This document shows, piece by piece, positions 8,787 to 17,989 of a stretch of 64,000 nt of DNA (position 1 is its first letter; every line of letters starts with the position of its first letter). The notes below the pieces were generated by a model, which saw only the letters and a program-made list of their open reading frames with translations, was not told where the DNA came from and searched no databases. Source of the stretch: Paraburkholderia sp. (GTDB lineage Bacteria; Pseudomonadota; Gammaproteobacteria; Burkholderiales; Burkholderiaceae); contig SCRN01000041.1 in NCBI GenBank assembly GCA_004322045.1, forward strand, positions 1 to 64,000, written 5' to 3'. The position numbers and the translations under genes are program-made.

Positions 8787-10859
8787 TCAACGGCAGCAAA
8801 GCATCGCCAGCGCACGTGCATCCAAGGTATAACGCGGCACATTGCCTGTCACAGGTAGCGCCGCGGTGCGGGAAATGTCATCGGGACCGGGTAGGCCGGT
8901 ATCGAATACGAGGCGCCACCCTTGGGGTGGCTCTTCTGGTGGAAAGAATTCAACTGCCGTCTCGCCAGCGTTGAACAGCATACATAGCATCGGCTCCAAG
9001 GGGCGCACTCCGCCGCCGGCTTTGCCATCATCGAAAGTCCTATCGCTCGGCCCCCTCACGAGACATCCTAGTGCGTGCGTGGAGCCATCCCAGTCGGGCG
9101 CGCCGCCTCCGGGTGCGAACCAGCGAACTTCGTCCGGTGAATTAAACACGTCAGCGCTCAGCGCCGAGTAACGTTTGCGGCATTTAATCATTTCTTTCAC
9201 AAAACGAACGATTTGAATATGCCGTTCGACGAATCGCCAGTCGTACCACGAGACCTCATTGTCCTGACAATAAGGGTTGTTGTTGCCATGCTGCGTACGA
9301 CGAAACTCATCGCCGCCAAGCAACATCGGCACCCCGCGCGAAAGCAGGACCGTAGCCAGCAAGTTCTTGATCTGGCGAATCCGTACCCGCTCGATTTCCG
9401 GATCGGCACTCTCCCCCTCGACACCGTAGTTCGCGCTGAAATTCTCCTGCGTGCCGTCCCGATCTCCTTCGCCGTTGGCGAGATTGCGCTTGCCTGCGTA
9501 GCTGACGACATCGCTGAGCGTCAATCCGTCGTGGCAGGTCACGAAGTTAATACTGTTGATCGGTGCCTTACCGCTTCTCTCATAAAGATCGGCACTGCCG
9601 CCCAGGCGCTCGGCGAACGGCTGCGCCATGCCGGCGTCCCCACGCCAGAAGCGCCGCACATCGTCCCTGAACCGGCCATTCCATTCGGCCCAACGCGCCC
9701 CTGCGAACCCACCCACCTGATAGGCGCCGCCGGCATCCCAAGCCTCCGCGATCAGCTTAACGCCCTGCAGCACCGGATCTTGTGCAATACGCTCAAGCAG
9801 TGGAGCATTAGCCGTGAGCTTGCCGTGCTCATCGCGTCCAAGGATCGATGCCAAATCGAAACGGAATCCGTCGACCTGCATATCCGTTGCCCAGTAACGC
9901 AGGCAATCGATAATGTAGTCACGCACGATCGGATGGTTACAGTTCAGCGTATTGCCGCATCCAGAATAATCGGCATAGCTGCGCAAATCGTCGCCGTGCA
10001 AGTAATAGATGCCGTCGTCGAGGCCGCGAAAACCGAAAGTTGGGCCATGCTCGCCGCCTTCTGCCGTATGGTTGAAGACCATATCGAGAATGACCTCGAC
10101 ACCATTGCGATGCAACTCGCGCACCATTGTCTTGAACTCGCGAACCTCGCCACCGCTGTCGCGCTGGGCGGCATAACCCGGGTGCGGCGCGAATAGTGCG
10201 ATCGGGTCGTAGCCCCAATAGTTGTATAGCGGCCGCCCGGTCGTCGGATCTCGCCCCATCGCGCGCAGATCGTCGAATGCCTGGACGGGCATCAGCTCGA
10301 TTGCCGTAACACCAAGCCCGACTAAGTACGGCAGTTTCTCCGCCACGCCCAAGAAGGTACCGGGATGCGCCACACCGGACGAATGATCGATCGTCAATCC
10401 GCGCACGTGCGTTTCGTAGACGATCGTCTCCGACCATGGCCGCTGGGGGCGTACCGTGCCCTGCCAGTCGAAGTTCCGGTCAACTAACAGCGAGCGATAC
10501 CGATGCACGTCCGGGCTCGCGCGCGGATCGATGCGGACCGCGAGTGCGTGAGGATCGAGCAATTCGATGTCGCCGTTGAAGCGTAGCCCCTGTTTTGGCG
10601 CCCACGACCCGAATGCTCGATATGCATATGCCTGGCCCCAGCCGAGGCCACCGACCATGGCATGCCAAACATCGCCCGTCCGATGCTCGGGTGTCCCAAG
10701 GTCGACTACCGCGATTGGGGATTCGCTCGACGCCTTCTCGTAAAGTAGGAGTTCGACTCGTTCGGCATGACGACTGAATAGGGCGAAGTTCAAGCCATCA
10801 CGGCACTCCTGTACGCCAAGCGGCGCAGGCCGCCCAACCCCAACGTACAATCCTGTCAT
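8787..10859 (-). CDS. glgX: Glycogen debranching enzyme GlgX
   Basis: This 690-residue GH13 (isoamylase/GlgX) enzyme hydrolyses alpha-1,6 branches of phosphorylase-trimmed glycogen in the cytoplasm. A CBM48 domain lies at about 12-100, the barrel from about 140. Catalytic residues are visible: nucleophile D335 in GFRFDLAS, acid/base E372 in IAEAWD, and the third Asp in [17 protein letters not shown] (213-219) is the GlgX signature. Its ATG overlaps the stop of the CBS-domain gene (ATGA), so it is the last gene of glgA-CBS-glgX and translationally coupled. Length is normal for the family. Confidence 0.95.
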   Translation of the reverse strand: MTGLYVGVGRPAPLGVQECRDGLNFALFSRHAERVELLLYEKASSESPIAVVDLGTPEHRTGDVWHAMVGGLGWGQAYAYRAFGSWAPKQGLRFNGDIELLDPHALAVRIDPRASPDVHRYRSLLVDRNFDWQGTVRPQRPWSETIVYETHVRGLTIDHSSGVAHPGTFLGVAEKLPYLVGLGVTAIELMPVQAFDDLRAMGRDPTTGRPLYNYWGYDPIALFAPHPGYAAQRDSGGEVREFKTMVRELHRNGVEVILDMVFNHTAEGGEHGPTFGFRGLDDGIYYLHGDDLRSYADYSGCGNTLNCNHPIVRDYIIDCLRYWATDMQVDGFRFDLASILGRDEHGKLTANAPLLERIAQDPVLQGVKLIAEAWDAGGAYQVGGFAGARWAEWNGRFRDDVRRFWRGDAGMAQPFAERLGGSADLYERSGKAPINSINFVTCHDGLTLSDVVSYAGKRNLANGEGDRDGTQENFSANYGVEGESADPEIERVRIRQIKNLLATVLLSRGVPMLLGGDEFRRTQHGNNNPYCQDNEVSWYDWRFVERHIQIVRFVKEMIKCRKRYSALSADVFNSPDEVRWFAPGGGAPDWDGSTHALGCLVRGPSDRTFDDGKAGGGVRPLEPMLCMLFNAGETAVEFFPPEEPPQGWRLVFDTGLPGPDDISRTAALPVTGNVPRYTLDARALAMLCCR

Positions 10860-11452
10860 GAGTCGATGCGATCACTGATCACGTCATAGCCGTCCGCGAG
10901 CGCATCCCAGCGATCGATCTGTCGCATCTGCTCGAATTCACGCATCGCAGTGCGAATCGCTTCGTCACGCGGCCCTCGCGCGACTCGGACCCGCATCAGT
11001 TCACTTCGGTGCGTTCGCCCGAAATGATCGACTACCTCCTTGTAAAAGACGACTTCGAACGGTAGAGGCTTCGACTCGCAACCGGCGACATCGCTCGCGC
11101 CGATATCGTTCGCCGAGACGACGCCGACGACGCACGCGTCACGATCGACCACCACCAGTCGCCTGACGTGGGCCTGCCGCATCAAGCAAGCGGCCTGCTC
11201 CACCGTGTCGTCTGGTGCACAACTGAGTGCCTCCGCGCTCATCGCTTCACGTACGGTCATTTCGTACGGCGCGCGGTCCTGCGCTACCGCTCGTATAACG
11301 ATATCGCGATCGGTCAGCATGCCGATCGCCCTCGCGCCCCGACAAACCGGCAGGCAACTGACATTCTCGTCCCTGAGCTTACGTGCCGCGGTCGCGACGC
11401 TCTCCTGCGGATCGATGCAAACGGCCCGGCGCATGACGTCCTTGACTAGCAT
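10856..11452 (-). CDS. Tandem CBS-domain protein in the glycogen operon
   Basis: This 198-residue cytoplasmic protein has two CBS domains: residues 5-58 (MLVKDVM, ending GMLTDRDIVIRAV) and 67-122 (VREAMS, ending GVVSANDIG). A C-terminal segment of about 70 residues (FEVVFYKEVVDHFG, then MREFEQM) is unassigned. CBS pairs usually sense adenine nucleotides, so an energy-charge input to glycogen metabolism is a reasonable inference. The ATG at 11452 overlaps the end of glgA (ATGCTAG) and the stop overlaps the glgX start, so all three are co-translated. A frame 45 codons longer lies wholly within glgA and was rejected. Confidence 0.88.
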   Translation of the reverse strand: MLVKDVMRRAVCIDPQESVATAARKLRDENVSCLPVCRGARAIGMLTDRDIVIRAVAQDRAPYEMTVREAMSAEALSCAPDDTVEQAACLMRQAHVRRLVVVDRDACVVGVVSANDIGASDVAGCESKPLPFEVVFYKEVVDHFGRTHRSELMRVRVARGPRDEAIRTAMREFEQMRQIDRWDALADGYDVISDRIDS

Positions 11453-13044
11453 GGCTTGCCTCTTCGATGGCCGTCGCCGGTAGCGCCAACGTCGCGCGCG
11501 AGCGCCGCATACAACGCAACGTATCGTTCGGCGGGTCGCCGCCAGCGAAAGTCCTGGCTCATGGCACGCATCTGCATGGCTCTCCAATCATCGCGCTGCC
11601 GGTACGCCCCGCACGCTTGCCCAAGTGCACCGGCCAACGCACGGCCCGTCGCTTGCTGGAAGTGAAAACCGGTTGCACAGCGCGCATTCGCTTGACCTGG
11701 ATTGCCGATCACGGTATCTGCCAAGCCGCCGACCGCGCGCACCACCGGAATCGTGCCGAAACGCATTGCATACATCTGAGTTAAACCACACGGTTCGAAT
11801 CGAGCCGGCGCGGCCAGAATGTCCGCACCGGCGAGCACGCGACGCGCAAGCGGTTCTTCGTAACCGACGCGCACCGCCACGCGCTGAGGATGGCTCGCCG
11901 CAAGCGCACGAACCTGCGCTTCGATGGCCGCTCCGCCTGTACCACAGATGGCGAATTGCGCACCTTCGTCGACGAGCATCGGCACGATGTCGGGCAGGAC
12001 GTCCGCCATCTTCTGTTCCGTTAGGCGGCTGACGAATGCCACCAGCGGTGCACTTTCCTTAGGCGCCAGACCTAACTCGTTTTGCAGGGAGGCCTTGCAG
12101 CGCGCTTTACCGGATAGATCGGCAACGTTGTACGGATGAGGCACCACCAGGCTGTCTTCCGGCGTCCATCGTTCGTAGTCCACGCCGTTCAAAATTCCTG
12201 TTAGGTCGTGTTCGCGCGTCCGCAACAACCCGTCGAGCCCGCAACCGAATTCGGGCGTCAAGATCTCTCGCGCGTAGCGCGGGCTTACAGTCGTTATATG
12301 ATCGGCAAAGCGAATTCCGGCCTTGAGAAACGATACGGATCCATAGTATTCGATACCATCGGAGGTAAACCACTCGTTTGGCAGACCTAATCGTCCGAAC
12401 GTTTCGGCGGCGAACACGCCTTGGAAAGCCAGATTGTGAATCGTGAAAACCGAACGAGGGCGCGTTCGAGGCCCAGTTGCCAGCAGCGCGGGAACCAGGC
12501 CCAGGTGCCAGTCGTTCACATGCACGACGTCGGGCGTCCAGTCAACACCTGCGGTGCCCAAAGCGATGCGGGCTACGACATGCGAGAACACAGCAAACCG
12601 CTCCGCGTTGTCCGCCCACGCCTGTCCTTGCTCGTCGAAATAAAGTCCGCCGCCCCGGTCGAATCGTGCGGGGCAATCGACAAGCCATAACGGCAGATCG
12701 ATGTCCGGCATCCGCGCCGGAACGAGCCACGTCTGACCGAAGCCCTGGACATCACCGAGCCCGATCGGCTCTTCCTTTCCATGCACGCGCTCGAGTGCCT
12801 CGGGGTAGCCGGGGACGACGATACGCACGTCCACGCCGAGCTCGGCAAGCGCTCGCGGCAAAGCCGCGCTGACATCAGCAAGCCCGCCGGTCTTGGCGAG
12901 CGGCACGGCTTCGGATGACGCGAACAGCACGCGCAACGGCCACGCCGCGGCGGCCATCTGTTCGAGATCATCGCGCACAGCGGCGGGAAAGGCTCGTTCG
13001 AATTCGTCGGCGCGTTCGACGGCATGACCGGAACAATGAAGCAT
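11446..13044 (-). CDS. glgA: Glycogen synthase GlgA
   Basis: This 532-residue GT5 enzyme extends alpha-1,4-glucan chains from ADP-glucose. The donor-binding motif KTGGLADV lies at 51-58, the HVNDWHLGLVPALL region follows near residue 175, and the C-terminal lobe carries PARFEPCGLTQMYAMRFGTIPVVR. It has an N-terminal extension of about 35 residues compared with E. coli GlgA. The ATG at 13044 was kept because GGAG lies six bases upstream. First gene of the operon with the CBS protein and GlgX. An FNR-type box at 13154-13167 lies 110 bases upstream. Confidence 0.94.
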   Translation of the reverse strand: MLHCSGHAVERADEFERAFPAAVRDDLEQMAAAAWPLRVLFASSEAVPLAKTGGLADVSAALPRALAELGVDVRIVVPGYPEALERVHGKEEPIGLGDVQGFGQTWLVPARMPDIDLPLWLVDCPARFDRGGGLYFDEQGQAWADNAERFAVFSHVVARIALGTAGVDWTPDVVHVNDWHLGLVPALLATGPRTRPRSVFTIHNLAFQGVFAAETFGRLGLPNEWFTSDGIEYYGSVSFLKAGIRFADHITTVSPRYAREILTPEFGCGLDGLLRTREHDLTGILNGVDYERWTPEDSLVVPHPYNVADLSGKARCKASLQNELGLAPKESAPLVAFVSRLTEQKMADVLPDIVPMLVDEGAQFAICGTGGAAIEAQVRALAASHPQRVAVRVGYEEPLARRVLAGADILAAPARFEPCGLTQMYAMRFGTIPVVRAVGGLADTVIGNPGQANARCATGFHFQQATGRALAGALGQACGAYRQRDDWRAMQMRAMSQDFRWRRPAERYVALYAALARDVGATGDGHRRGKPC

Positions 13045-13153
13045 CTAACGCTCCGCAAATGGCATCGGCATTGGCCTGCCGCACGCGCCGCGCCTCAGCG
13101 CCGCGCAATCAGCCAATCGAATATCCACTTTGCGCGGCTCGATGCACGATGCT

Positions 13154-13167
13154 TTGATCTCGGTCAA
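13154..13167. promoter_or_regulatory. FNR/ANR-type box upstream of glgA
   Basis: TTGAT-CTCG-GTCAA matches nine of ten consensus bases. It lies between the divergent glgA operon and the gene at 13406; distance favours glgA, but no good -10 was found at the canonical spacing for either. Confidence 0.6.
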
Positions 13168-13405
13168 TCAATCGGTGCGTGGGTCCCATCATGCGCAGAT
13201 CATCTGCCATTGCCCCGGAAGGAGGCCGTTGATGTGCATCAAGAGTGCGCTAGAGATCAGGCGTAAGTTCTCTTCAAAGAGCATAGCCAGCTTCACTTTG
13301 GCTATCACGCGAACACCGGCGTGTTGAGCGCCGATTATGCGCCCTTCCATCAGTAAGATCATTTCGGCGTTTTCAGCCGGCCAGAGTCCGACTGCGGAGA
13401 CACCC

Positions 13406-13765
13406 ATGCGCATCACTGTTCACCTCGACGATTCCGACTGCGCATCGCCGTGCCCTTACGCAGTCATCTGGCTCGACGGGAGTGCCCGCCAATGGTCGCG
13501 CGAAGGATACGTCGGGCTTGACCTGCCCGAATCCGGCGCGTTACAGGTGGAAGCTGACCGAACGTTTATCTGCGGCCCCCATGACTTGTTGCCATGGTGT
13601 GTACTCGAAGGGCTGAGACTTGATGATCCGGTTCGGACACATGTAGGTACCGCAGGACGCGCGCACTGGTGCGGCAGTCCCAATTTGGAGCCGCGATCCG
13701 GGCATTGGACGGTCACGCGCGTCGAAAGAAGTGAACGGCAGCCGCGTGCTTTGCGAGTGGGTTAA
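13406..13765 (+). CDS. Hypothetical protein in the glycogen region
   Basis: This 119-residue frame starts MRITVHLDDSDC and has a clear GGAG seven bases before the ATG. It includes YAVIWLDGSARQW and VEADRTFICGPHDLLPWC, with five cysteines overall and no membrane segment. I do not recognise the family. It lies between glgA and glgP, convergent with glgP, and the FNR-type box at 13154 is about 240 bases upstream. A frame extending 23 codons upstream lacks a ribosome site. Confidence 0.5.
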   Translation: MRITVHLDDSDCASPCPYAVIWLDGSARQWSREGYVGLDLPESGALQVEADRTFICGPHDLLPWCVLEGLRLDDPVRTHVGTAGRAHWCGSPNLEPRSGHWTVTRVERSERQPRALRVG

Positions 13766-13834
13766 CGCCAAAGCTGCCTCCGTTTAGAGACTGGGCCATC
13801 CTCGATTCGACTAGCCTGCACGTACCTCAAGCCA

Positions 13835-15568
13835 TCAACGCAGATATGCCTCGCTGGCATACCTGCGCATCATGCGCTGGCTGTTGAAGTAGCTGGCGAT
13901 ATTGGCGATTGTCTGCTTCATCATCAAGCACCAACGCCCCGGTTCGTCAAAATAGAGCGGCAAGACGACATCGTCGAGCTTCGAATAAAGACACGCCGCA
14001 TGATCCTGTTCCTGCGCCTCGCCCGTGCCGATCGCCCAACCGGTCACACCTTCGACGCACGCCTCCACCCACCATCCGTCGAGCACGCTCATGTTGAGGA
14101 CGCCGTTGAACGCAGCTTTCATGCCGCTCGTTCCTGATGCTTCGAGCGGAGGCAACGGCGTATTGACCCACACGTCCGAACCCGCTGTAAGCGCCATCGC
14201 AAGCCGGATATCGTAATCGGGCACGAAAACGCACGTGACCTCCTTGCGCAATGCACGAATGAGCCTATGAATCTCCTCGATCGCTCGCTTGCCTTCCGTA
14301 TCTCGAGGGTGCGCCTTTCCTGCGAGTACAACCTGGAACGGGCGTCGCTCGGCGATGCTGGTCAGTCTGGCCAAGTCTTCGAAAAGGAGCAACGGGCGCT
14401 TGTAACCCGTCATGCGGCGAGCAAATCCCAACAGAGGAACGCTCGGGTCGAGTTCGGTGCCGGTGCGATCTTTGACGATTTCCAGTAAGTCGCGTTTGGC
14501 ACCGAGATGGCATTGGGCCACCTCTTCGTCCGAGAACTGAAGCGCTCGCGTGAGCACCTCGGGCTCATGCTGCCATTGCGGGAAACGAGACGAATAGAGT
14601 TGCGCAAACGCCGAATGAGTCCACGTTCCCGGATGTACGCCGTTCGTGATCGCATGGATTCGATAGCCGGGGAACAGATGCGCCGTCGTCTGGGCATGTC
14701 GCCGCGCCACACCGTTGACATAGCCCGCGAGGTTCAGCGCGAGCCTCGTCATATTGAGCGCCGCTTGCCCCGCCAAATGCATCAACTCGTCTCGCTCGAT
14801 GAATCCAGGCAGACATCGCTCGAAAAGCGCGTACGAAAACTGGTCATGGCCGGCCTCGACAGGCGTATGCGTCGTAAAGACACACTGTGCCCTTACCGCC
14901 GCGGCATCGTAGCGCGCTTCCCGTTCGAGCCGATCCGACGCGGCGGCTCGAGTTCGAACGAGCAATTCGAGCGCAAGCAGCGCCGCATGCCCCTCGTTCA
15001 GGTGATAGGTGTGCAACGAAAAGCCAAGCGCACGCAGGATCCGTATTCCACCGATTCCGAGCACGATTTCCTGTTTGAGGCGATAGTTCTCATCGCCGCC
15101 ATAAAGGTAGTGGGTCAGCATGCGGTCGGCCTCGTCGTTTTGATCAAGATCCGTGTCGAGCAGCAGTACCGGCACTTGATGTCCTTGCGGCGACGCGTGC
15201 ACATAGAGCCACGGTCGGATCCAAACCGGCCTTTGTTCGACCTTGACCGCCACCATTGCATCAAGCGGCGTACACCATCGAGCGGGATCCCACCAATCAG
15301 GCTGCTCTGTCTGGCGACCATTGGGGTCGATGCCTTGACGGAAATATCCGGCTCGGCTCGCAAGCGTGACGAAGACGACTGGAAGCTCCAGGTCCGAGCT
15401 GGATCGGACGGTATCTCCCGCAAGCACGCCAAGTCCGCCCGCATACGTCGGTATTTCTGGGCGAAGCGCGATCTCCATCGAGAAATACGCGATGTGCGTG
15501 CGCGAAAGAAACGGCGTAACAGACGCTGTCGTCCTGTCCACGCCCGACTGTTGACTCACGGTGTTCAT
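13835..15568 (-). CDS. glgP: Alpha-glucan (glycogen) phosphorylase, short GlgP type
   Basis: This 577-residue enzyme releases glucose-1-phosphate from alpha-1,4-glucans using pyridoxal phosphate. It belongs to the short phosphorylase type, not the roughly 800-residue GlgP/MalP type. Diagnostic pieces: AYFSMEIAL and YAGGLGVLAGD at the N-terminus, YHLNEGHAA, HTPVEAGHDQF, and ASGTSGMKAAFNG carrying the PLP lysine near residue 485. The neighbouring glgA and glgX complete a storage and mobilisation set. No strong ribosome site was seen at the ATG. An FNR-type box (15622-15635) sits 54 bases upstream. Confidence 0.93.
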   Translation of the reverse strand: MNTVSQQSGVDRTTASVTPFLSRTHIAYFSMEIALRPEIPTYAGGLGVLAGDTVRSSSDLELPVVFVTLASRAGYFRQGIDPNGRQTEQPDWWDPARWCTPLDAMVAVKVEQRPVWIRPWLYVHASPQGHQVPVLLLDTDLDQNDEADRMLTHYLYGGDENYRLKQEIVLGIGGIRILRALGFSLHTYHLNEGHAALLALELLVRTRAAASDRLEREARYDAAAVRAQCVFTTHTPVEAGHDQFSYALFERCLPGFIERDELMHLAGQAALNMTRLALNLAGYVNGVARRHAQTTAHLFPGYRIHAITNGVHPGTWTHSAFAQLYSSRFPQWQHEPEVLTRALQFSDEEVAQCHLGAKRDLLEIVKDRTGTELDPSVPLLGFARRMTGYKRPLLLFEDLARLTSIAERRPFQVVLAGKAHPRDTEGKRAIEEIHRLIRALRKEVTCVFVPDYDIRLAMALTAGSDVWVNTPLPPLEASGTSGMKAAFNGVLNMSVLDGWWVEACVEGVTGWAIGTGEAQEQDHAACLYSKLDDVVLPLYFDEPGRWCLMMKQTIANIASYFNSQRMMRRYASEAYLR

Positions 15569-15621
15569 CGCGCCGATGTGAATGGAGACATCATTTTTTG
15601 ACGACAGCGCTGGCTACACTT

Positions 15622-15635
15622 TGATTCAGGTCAAT
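15622..15635 (-). promoter_or_regulatory. FNR/ANR-type box upstream of glgP
   Basis: TTGAT-TCAG-GTCAA, nine of ten consensus bases, 54 bases before the glgP start. The position where a -10 element would fall is A-rich but not a good hexamer. Confidence 0.6.
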
Positions 15636-15830
15636 CTCGCCGCCGCGCATACACCTGGGCACACACTTACCTACTTTCCGGCTTCCGTTTCGTATGAGCA
15701 GTTGCCCCGTCGCGCGACATTTGCCGTACGCCGCACGGTGTAATCTGCCGTCACTCGCACCACGAGCAGGCGATCGTGTCCGTCTGGGGTCCGGTCAAAT
15801 TCGGCGGGCACTCCGCAGAGCGATAAAATC

Positions 15831-16979
15831 CTATGTTTGTTTCGGATTGTTTTGGCAGCGCTGCCGCAACCAGTTCTGGATCACTGGCCACAGCCGACGA
15901 TGAGCGTTGTGGCCAACGAGCACGCCGACATGCTGGACCGCGACCCCGATGTCACCCTCGTAGTGCAACGCCTGAGCGTCCGCATTCGGAGGTAATGCGT
16001 CGATAAATCGCGCAATTGAGCTTGGCGGAATAACTCGGCTATGTGGATTAAATACGACCAAAACTGGTGCGGTGATGTTAGCTGGCGATGCTAATCGTCC
16101 GCCGACATGCAACGTGCTCCGGATAAAGCGGTCCCCGCGATATAAGTCTTCGACCACCTGCACGAAGAGCCGTCCCGGCAAAGGAAATTCATCAAGCGTC
16201 CAACGCACGATCTGAAGGTGGGTCCTTAAGGCCAATGGATCGTACAGGCTCATCATCGCATCTTGCAACGGCTCCCACTGAAACGCGTCTGGTGCCGCTG
16301 CTACAGTGACTAAATCGAGAAAGGAGCCCGGTACCTGTCCGCCCAGTGCAGCGACGATTTCGTCGGCAGGGGGCGCCGCGCGCAACATTGGCGCGAAAGC
16401 GCCGGCGGCAGGGCCCTCGAAGCTGACTGGGGCTTCGAGCAAGACAAGCGCAAGCACGCGCTCCGGATGCAACGCGGTAAAAATCGCCGCAAGCGTTCCA
16501 CCCAACGAATGCCCCGCGATCACCACCGGCGAGGGGCAACCGCAATCGACCGCTATCGCGTCGAGACTTTGCACAATCAAGCTTTCCGCGTAGGTGGCGA
16601 GCCCGTCGTCCCCTTCCGCGGCGCCGTGCTCCGGCTCTGTCCAGCGCAGCAGATAAACGCGGAGGGCAGCTTCCTGCATACGGCGAACCGCACTCACTTC
16701 GGGGGCAAGATCCCAGACGTATGCCTGCTTGATCGGTGCCGGGACGATAAGCGCGACAGCGGTTGTCGGTAGCTGCTGCGAGGTGCCCCCCGCATCATCG
16801 TAAGCACGAAGCTCGGCGCGGGGCCAAGTACGCACAGTGCGAGAGGGCGTCTCGATCGGACCGAAGCCACACGCGCTCAGCCAGCGGCCGCGGTCCCGCC
16901 GGATCATGTCGACCTGCTCGAGCACGTGCCGGAGCGGACCTAAGGTCTCGCGTATACCGTCGTTCACCGCTCGGCTCAC
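15831..16979 (-). CDS. PhaC-like alpha/beta hydrolase
   Basis: This 382-residue protein resembles the catalytic part of polyhydroxyalkanoate synthases and depolymerases: IVPAPIKQAYVWDLAPEVS, then the nucleophile elbow GHSLGG (Ser at about 158), then a late LVVFNPHSRVIPP segment carrying the likely catalytic Asp/His region. PHA synthases use Cys in a GxCxG elbow; here it is Ser, so a hydrolase or depolymerase is more likely than a synthase. The GTG at 16979 overlaps the stop of the DksA-type gene (GTGA). A longer frame from 17102 would overlap that gene by 127 bases, through its zinc finger end, and was not used. Confidence 0.7.
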   Translation of the reverse strand: MSRAVNDGIRETLGPLRHVLEQVDMIRRDRGRWLSACGFGPIETPSRTVRTWPRAELRAYDDAGGTSQQLPTTAVALIVPAPIKQAYVWDLAPEVSAVRRMQEAALRVYLLRWTEPEHGAAEGDDGLATYAESLIVQSLDAIAVDCGCPSPVVIAGHSLGGTLAAIFTALHPERVLALVLLEAPVSFEGPAAGAFAPMLRAAPPADEIVAALGGQVPGSFLDLVTVAAAPDAFQWEPLQDAMMSLYDPLALRTHLQIVRWTLDEFPLPGRLFVQVVEDLYRGDRFIRSTLHVGGRLASPANITAPVLVVFNPHSRVIPPSSIARFIDALPPNADAQALHYEGDIGVAVQHVGVLVGHNAHRRLWPVIQNWLRQRCQNNPKQT

Positions 16980-17383
16980 AGCACCGAGCCGCGTGCCGAT
17001 GCGTAGGTATGCTCGTGTAGCGCCTGGCAGCGCGCGCACCGCTTGGCGGTTGGATAAGCGCAGAGCCGCTCGAATCCGATCTCCTGACTGCAGTCCGCGC
17101 AAATTCCGTACTGATGCTTTCGCATCCGCTCCCGTGCGGCCTGGATGTCCTTCAATCTTTCGAGTTGCATACCGATGACGGCATGATCGACATCGACGAG
17201 CAAATCGGCCGTTGCCGCGTCGCCTTCATCGGGTGCGACACCGGTGAGCTCTGCGTACGGCTGCTCTGCACGCCTCGCGGCTTCAGTGCGCACGCCGGCC
17301 TCAATCGCAAGCTCGCTTTGGAGAAGCAGGCGTCGAAGCGCCTTTAGTTCGGTCCGATCCAATGGTGAAGAACGCGATCTCAT
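16976..17383 (-). CDS. DksA/TraR-type zinc-finger protein
   Basis: This 135-residue protein has an N-terminal coiled-coil region (residues 8-90, ALRRLLLQSELA and IGMQLERLKDIQAARER) and a C4 zinc finger with C95-x2-C98 and C116-x2-C119. This is the DksA/TraR plan, where the coiled coil enters the RNA polymerase secondary channel. The tip lacks the usual DxxD, so its effect may differ from DksA. It is the first gene of a pair with the PhaC-like hydrolase. An FNR-type box (17481-17494) lies about 98 bases upstream, with TAGGCT 22 bases after it. Confidence 0.85.
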   Translation of the reverse strand: MRSRSSPLDRTELKALRRLLLQSELAIEAGVRTEAARRAEQPYAELTGVAPDEGDAATADLLVDVDHAVIGMQLERLKDIQAARERMRKHQYGICADCSQEIGFERLCAYPTAKRCARCQALHEHTYASARGSVL

Positions 17384-17480
17384 ATCGACCTCGCTAACGT
17401 AGCCAATAAACGCATCCGGTTCACTGGCAGACCTCTTGTCGAGGTACAGCTTAGCCTAAAGGCAATGCCCGTCGATCGCG

Positions 17481-17494
17481 TTGACCTTGATCAA
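17481..17494 (-). promoter_or_regulatory. FNR/ANR-type box upstream of the DksA-type gene
   Basis: TTGAC-CTTG-ATCAA matches nine of ten consensus bases. On the minus strand TAGGCT (17458-17453) lies exactly 22 bases downstream, a class II arrangement. Confidence 0.68.
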
Positions 17495-17591
17495 CGAAGG
17501 ATCGCAGCCATTTTCCTCGCCGCCATTTCCGGAAACGTACGGGAGAGACGCCAAATACCGTCAAGGTTCCACACTCCACGACTCCGCGAGA

Positions 17592-17776
17592 AGATCGGCA
17601 CCTCAAACTCGCCCGCCCAACAACGGTTTGCGAGATTTCCGGGGAGTCGGCGGGACCGCCTGAGAACTGAGAAGCTTGACTAGCGGAGAGAGGGTGAGAC
17701 AAATTTCGGCCGGAAAGCCGCGCCGGATATGGCTTCCACCTTTGCGGCTGTGGCCTACCCACAACTCTACCCACAA
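17592..17776. repeat. Intergenic repeat R, copy 1
   Basis: About 185 bases shared with 25737-25942, 34780-34866 and 59252-59460. Common blocks are AACTCGCCCGCC, GAGAAGCTTGACT, GCGGAGAGAGGGTGAGACAA, CCGGAAAGCC and CTACCCACAA near the right end. Frames through it differ between copies, so it is not a gene. Confidence 0.7.
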
Positions 17777-17889
17777 GCGCGATCTTGCCGCCGCGAACCC
17801 GGCCACCTCCAGGCGCCGCAAGTCCAGCGGCTCGGCCCGCTGTAAATTGCCAGACTCCGCGATCGCGATAGGGGAGCCTCGATCGTGAC

Positions 17890-17903
17890 GTGACGTGAAT
17901 CAA
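17890..17903 (+). promoter_or_regulatory. FNR-like box upstream of thiolase gene
   Basis: GTGAC-GTGA-ATCAA matches eight of ten consensus bases. TAGCCT (17926-17931) follows after 22 bases, the same spacing as at the DksA-type gene, and the thiolase ATG is at 17990. Confidence 0.5.
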
Positions 17904-17989
17904 CCCATCCCGGCGATCGATGCTTTAGCCTGAAGTCGAGTCCCATCGCGCCGCACAATTCATGCGTCGCTCACGTCAGGAGCAATGTA

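Larger units (their letters stand above)
17384..17989. other. Intergenic region with two FNR-type boxes and repeat R1
   Basis: This 600-base divergent region holds an FNR-type box facing each flanking gene (17481-17494 and 17890-17903) and repeat R1 between them. A 150-codon minus-strand frame lies across the repeat and was rejected as non-coding. Confidence 0.55.

Noticed and set aside
9213-10196. Long open frame (327 codons) on the plus strand
   Set aside because: It lies entirely antisense to glgX, has no ribosome site or known domain, and is explained by high-GC codon mirroring.
13189-13416. 75-codon minus-strand frame between glgA and the hypothetical gene
   Set aside because: It overlaps the well-supported start at 13406 and has no ribosome site or recognisable motif, although its sequence looks less random than most.
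17592-17776. Repeat R as a tRNA gene or classical attachment site
   Set aside because: One block looks like a tRNA 3' end, but there is no T-arm, no anticodon arm and no integrase gene next to any copy.
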